Origin: Aldehydirespirator sp965248735
Lineage (GTDB): Bacteria; Actinomycetota; Acidimicrobiia; Acidimicrobiales; Aldehydirespiratoraceae
Length of the DNA stretch: 64,000 nt
Assembly (NCBI GenBank): GCA_965248735.1
Contig: OZ252146.1
Coordinates: 2,976,001-3,040,000 of the forward strand
Direction: 5' to 3'
Shown here one piece after another: positions 61,958-64,000 of the stretch. A program made the position numbers and the translations under genes. The notes under the pieces are model-generated. The model saw nothing but the letters and a program-made list of their open reading frames with translations, did no database searches and was not told the origin of the DNA. The first letter of the stretch is position 1, and each line of letters begins with the position of its first letter.

Positions 61958-64000
61958 TGGACACTCTCAGCAACCCCATCCTCAATGCGCCGTATGAGGC
62001 ACCGGAGCGTCACTTTGCCCTGGGGCCCAACGGGCCGACGGGCGAGATCCTGCCTGGTCGCCGGCCGAGCGAGTCCTTCATTCCCGTACCGGTCAGTAAG
62101 AAGCGCGGCAAGAAAGGTGGCCCTGAGCAGGAGTCCCTCGAACTCTTCGACACCACCGGCGAGCGTCGGGAGCAGAACAGCCTCATCAATGACATGCGGC
62201 AGCGGGTCGAACTTTGGCGGGGCCGCGGCTACCCACACGTGACCCCGATCAGTCGCAAGCTCATGCAGCACTGGGCGGATCCGACGCGAGAAGAGCGGGT
62301 GCTGTTCTGCCAGCGTGAGGCTGCGGAGACAGCCATCTACCTCGCTGAGGTCGCCGGTCGCCGCGGTGAGCCCGACTTCCGGACCCGAATCGACCCGGAG
62401 AACGACCTTCACAACAACGGACTCCCACGTATCGCTGTGAAGATGGCCACTGGTGCTGGGAAGACGATCGTGATGTGCATGCTCATCGCGTGGCAGGTGT
62501 GCAACAAGGCATACAACAAGCGCGACGCCCGTTTTACGAGCCGGTTCCTTGTCATTGCACCCGGCATTACGATCCGCGACCGTCTTCGAGTGCTGTTCCC
62601 TCACGACGACGGCAACTACTACGACTTCCAAGGCCTCGTCCCGAACGACCTTCGCAATCTGCTCGACGACGCTGCGATCGTCATCACGAACTACCACACG
62701 TTCCTCCCGAAGCTGGGCAAGGAGTTCGGCGGCGTCTCTAAGAACACCCGCCTGATCCTCACAGGCGGCGAGGATGACGGTCGATTCCACGAGTCCGGTG
62801 AGGACGTGGTCGACCGCATCATGCGAGACCTCTCCAGCCGGGGGAAAGGCGAGGTCATCGTCATCAACGACGAGGCGCACCACTGCTACCAGGACAAGCC
62901 GCTTGATTCCAGCACCGGGGCCTCGAAGCTCAAGAAGGACGACAAGGAGCGCAACGAGCACGCCCGAGTCTGGTTTCGTGGCATCGAAGCGGTAGCTGAC
63001 CGAGTTGGAGTGAAGACCGTCTATGACCTCTCGGCTACGCCGTTCTATCTCAGCGGCTCGGGCTACCACGAGGGCTTCATCTTCCCGTGGGTAGTCAGCG
63101 ACTTCTCGCTGATGGACGCCATCGAGTCGGGCATCGTGAAAGTGCCCCGCATCCCGGTCGACGATGACGTCAGGAACACGGACCAGCCGACCTACCTGGC
63201 ACTCTGGCAGCACGTCGGCGATCAGCTTCCGAAGAAGAAGGGGAGGAGGGCGGAGTCGGACTCCGGCTGGGTGCCACCACCCGTGCTTGAGGGAGCTCTG
63301 AGGTCGCTATATCGCAGCTACGAAAAGCGACATGAGCAGTGGAAGGACGAGCTCGAAGCGCTCGGAGAACCTCCGCCGGTGATGATCGTCGTCTGCCCCA
63401 ACACGATCGTCTCAAAACTCGTGTACGACTGGATCGCCGGACAGGAGATCGAGTTACCCGACGGCCGCGAGATCATACGCCCGGGTCACCTGCCACTGCT
63501 CAGCAACGTCGATGGCGGCGACTGGATCGACCGACCACCCACGATCATCGTCGACTCCGCCCAGCTTGAGTCCGGCGAGGCATTGAAGGGCGACTTCAAG
63601 GACGCCGCTGCGAAGGAGCTCGAAGTCTTCAAGTCCGAGTACCGTGCCCGCAATCCTGGCGCTGACGTCGACCAGTTGACGGACCAAGACATCCTGCGCG
63701 AGGTCCTCAACACCGTCGGCAAGAGGGGCAAGCTAGGGGAAACCGTCCGCTGCGTTGTGTCGGTTGCGATGCTCACCGAGGGCTGGGACGCCAACACCGT
63801 CACCCACATCCTCGGCATTCGGGCGTTCGAGAGCCAGCTGCTGTGCGAGCAGGTGGTCGGCCGTGGTCTACGCCGCCGCAGCTACGTCCCAAACGAGGGA
63901 GGGAGGTTCGAGCCTGAGTACGCCGAGGTCTACGGCGTGCCGTTCGCCTTCATCCCCACCGATCGCGAGGTTCAGCCGCAGAAGCCTCCGAGGTCACCCG
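61957..64000 (+). CDS. Type III restriction-like DEAD/DEAH helicase, runs off the window
   Basis: A frame from the ATG at 61957 to the window end without a stop gives over 680 residues. Walker A is KMATGAGKTIVM, followed by LVIAPGITIRDRL. The DEAH-type box is VINDEAHHCY, then LSATPFYLSG and a C-terminal helicase half (VVSVAMLTEGWDANTVTHI, QLLCEQVVGRGLRRRSY) with the arginine finger. This order matches type III Res subunits. No Mod methylase lies upstream, so it would be downstream, or this is a stand-alone helicase. The endonuclease part, if present, lies beyond the window. Confidence 0.85.
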   Translation, partial: MDTLSNPILNAPYEAPERHFALGPNGPTGEILPGRRPSESFIPVPVSKKRGKKGGPEQESLELFDTTGERREQNSLINDMRQRVELWRGRGYPHVTPISRKLMQHWADPTREERVLFCQREAAETAIYLAEVAGRRGEPDFRTRIDPENDLHNNGLPRIAVKMATGAGKTIVMCMLIAWQVCNKAYNKRDARFTSRFLVIAPGITIRDRLRVLFPHDDGNYYDFQGLVPNDLRNLLDDAAIVITNYHTFLPKLGKEFGGVSKNTRLILTGGEDDGRFHESGEDVVDRIMRDLSSRGKGEVIVINDEAHHCYQDKPLDSSTGASKLKKDDKERNEHARVWFRGIEAVADRVGVKTVYDLSATPFYLSGSGYHEGFIFPWVVSDFSLMDAIESGIVKVPRIPVDDDVRNTDQPTYLALWQHVGDQLPKKKGRRAESDSGWVPPPVLEGALRSLYRSYEKRHEQWKDELEALGEPPPVMIVVCPNTIVSKLVYDWIAGQEIELPDGREIIRPGHLPLLSNVDGGDWIDRPPTIIVDSAQLESGEALKGDFKDAAAKELEVFKSEYRARNPGADVDQLTDQDILREVLNTVGKRGKLGETVRCVVSVAMLTEGWDANTVTHILGIRAFESQLLCEQVVGRGLRRRSYVPNEGGRFEPEYAEVYGVPFAFIPTDREVQPQKPPRSP

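Noticed and set aside
61891..63213. Minus-strand frame opposite the helicase (440 codons)
   Set aside because: The plus strand carries clear helicase motifs in one frame to the window end, and the opposite frame has none.

Overview
The window is about 64 kb of high-GC actinobacterial chromosome. A mycothione reductase, a GarA-like FHA protein, MerR and DUF151 genes in the mycobacterial gcv order, two luciferase-like oxidoreductases of the kind that often use F420, and a fur-katG pair all point to Actinomycetota. The mix with sugar-acid dehydratases, a selenocysteine SelD and an E. coli-type chorismate synthase would suit an Acidimicrobiia-like lineage, but that placement is inference only.

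0-14 kb is core metabolism: the 3' half of gcvP, an enoyl-CoA hydratase, mycothione reductase, a two-gene ABC exporter and aroC on the plus strand. A minus-strand run follows in the order gcvH, FHA (GarA-like), MerR, hpt, DUF151 nuclease, MerR, a small nuclease-fold protein and gcvT. 12.7-13.9 kb holds a MalK/UgpC-type ATPase.

14-28.5 kb is a long minus-strand catabolic cluster: an IolD-like ThDP enzyme, an IlvD/Edd dehydratase, a sugar-type binding lipoprotein with two permeases, a Gfo/Idh/MocA dehydrogenase, an IclR regulator, glpD, glpK, an SDR, a decayed GH13 glucosidase tail and a LacI regulator. It imports and oxidises a sugar, polyol or glycerol derivative. It has no ATPase of its own, so the 12.7 kb ATPase is the natural partner.

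28.5-50 kb is mixed housekeeping: sulfurtransferase, two LLM oxidoreductases, an AhpD-like protein, CDP-alcohol transferase, HIT, SRAP, NPD-type oxidase, selD with an in-frame UGA at the catalytic position, class II aldolase, MFS, two SDRs, an orphan excisionase-type regulator with a dyad operator, a second IlvD/Edd dehydratase, a frameshifted D-erythronate dehydrogenase-like gene, fur-katG, a broken GcvT-like gene, a branched-chain aminotransferase and an esterase.

50-64 kb is accessory and partly decayed. It holds a predicted sortase-anchored protein, a two-gene PIN-toxin module, remnants of ribbon-helix-helix antitoxins, a duplicated dienelactone hydrolase 5' end, an RbsA/RbsC deletion fusion, a duplicated Rieske tail, an RloA/RloB-type (AbiL-like) ATPase pair behind a near-consensus promoter, a Rieske oxygenase, a DUF4268 protein and, running off the end, a type III restriction-like helicase. 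The RloAB pair, DUF4268 protein and helicase together look like a defence island.
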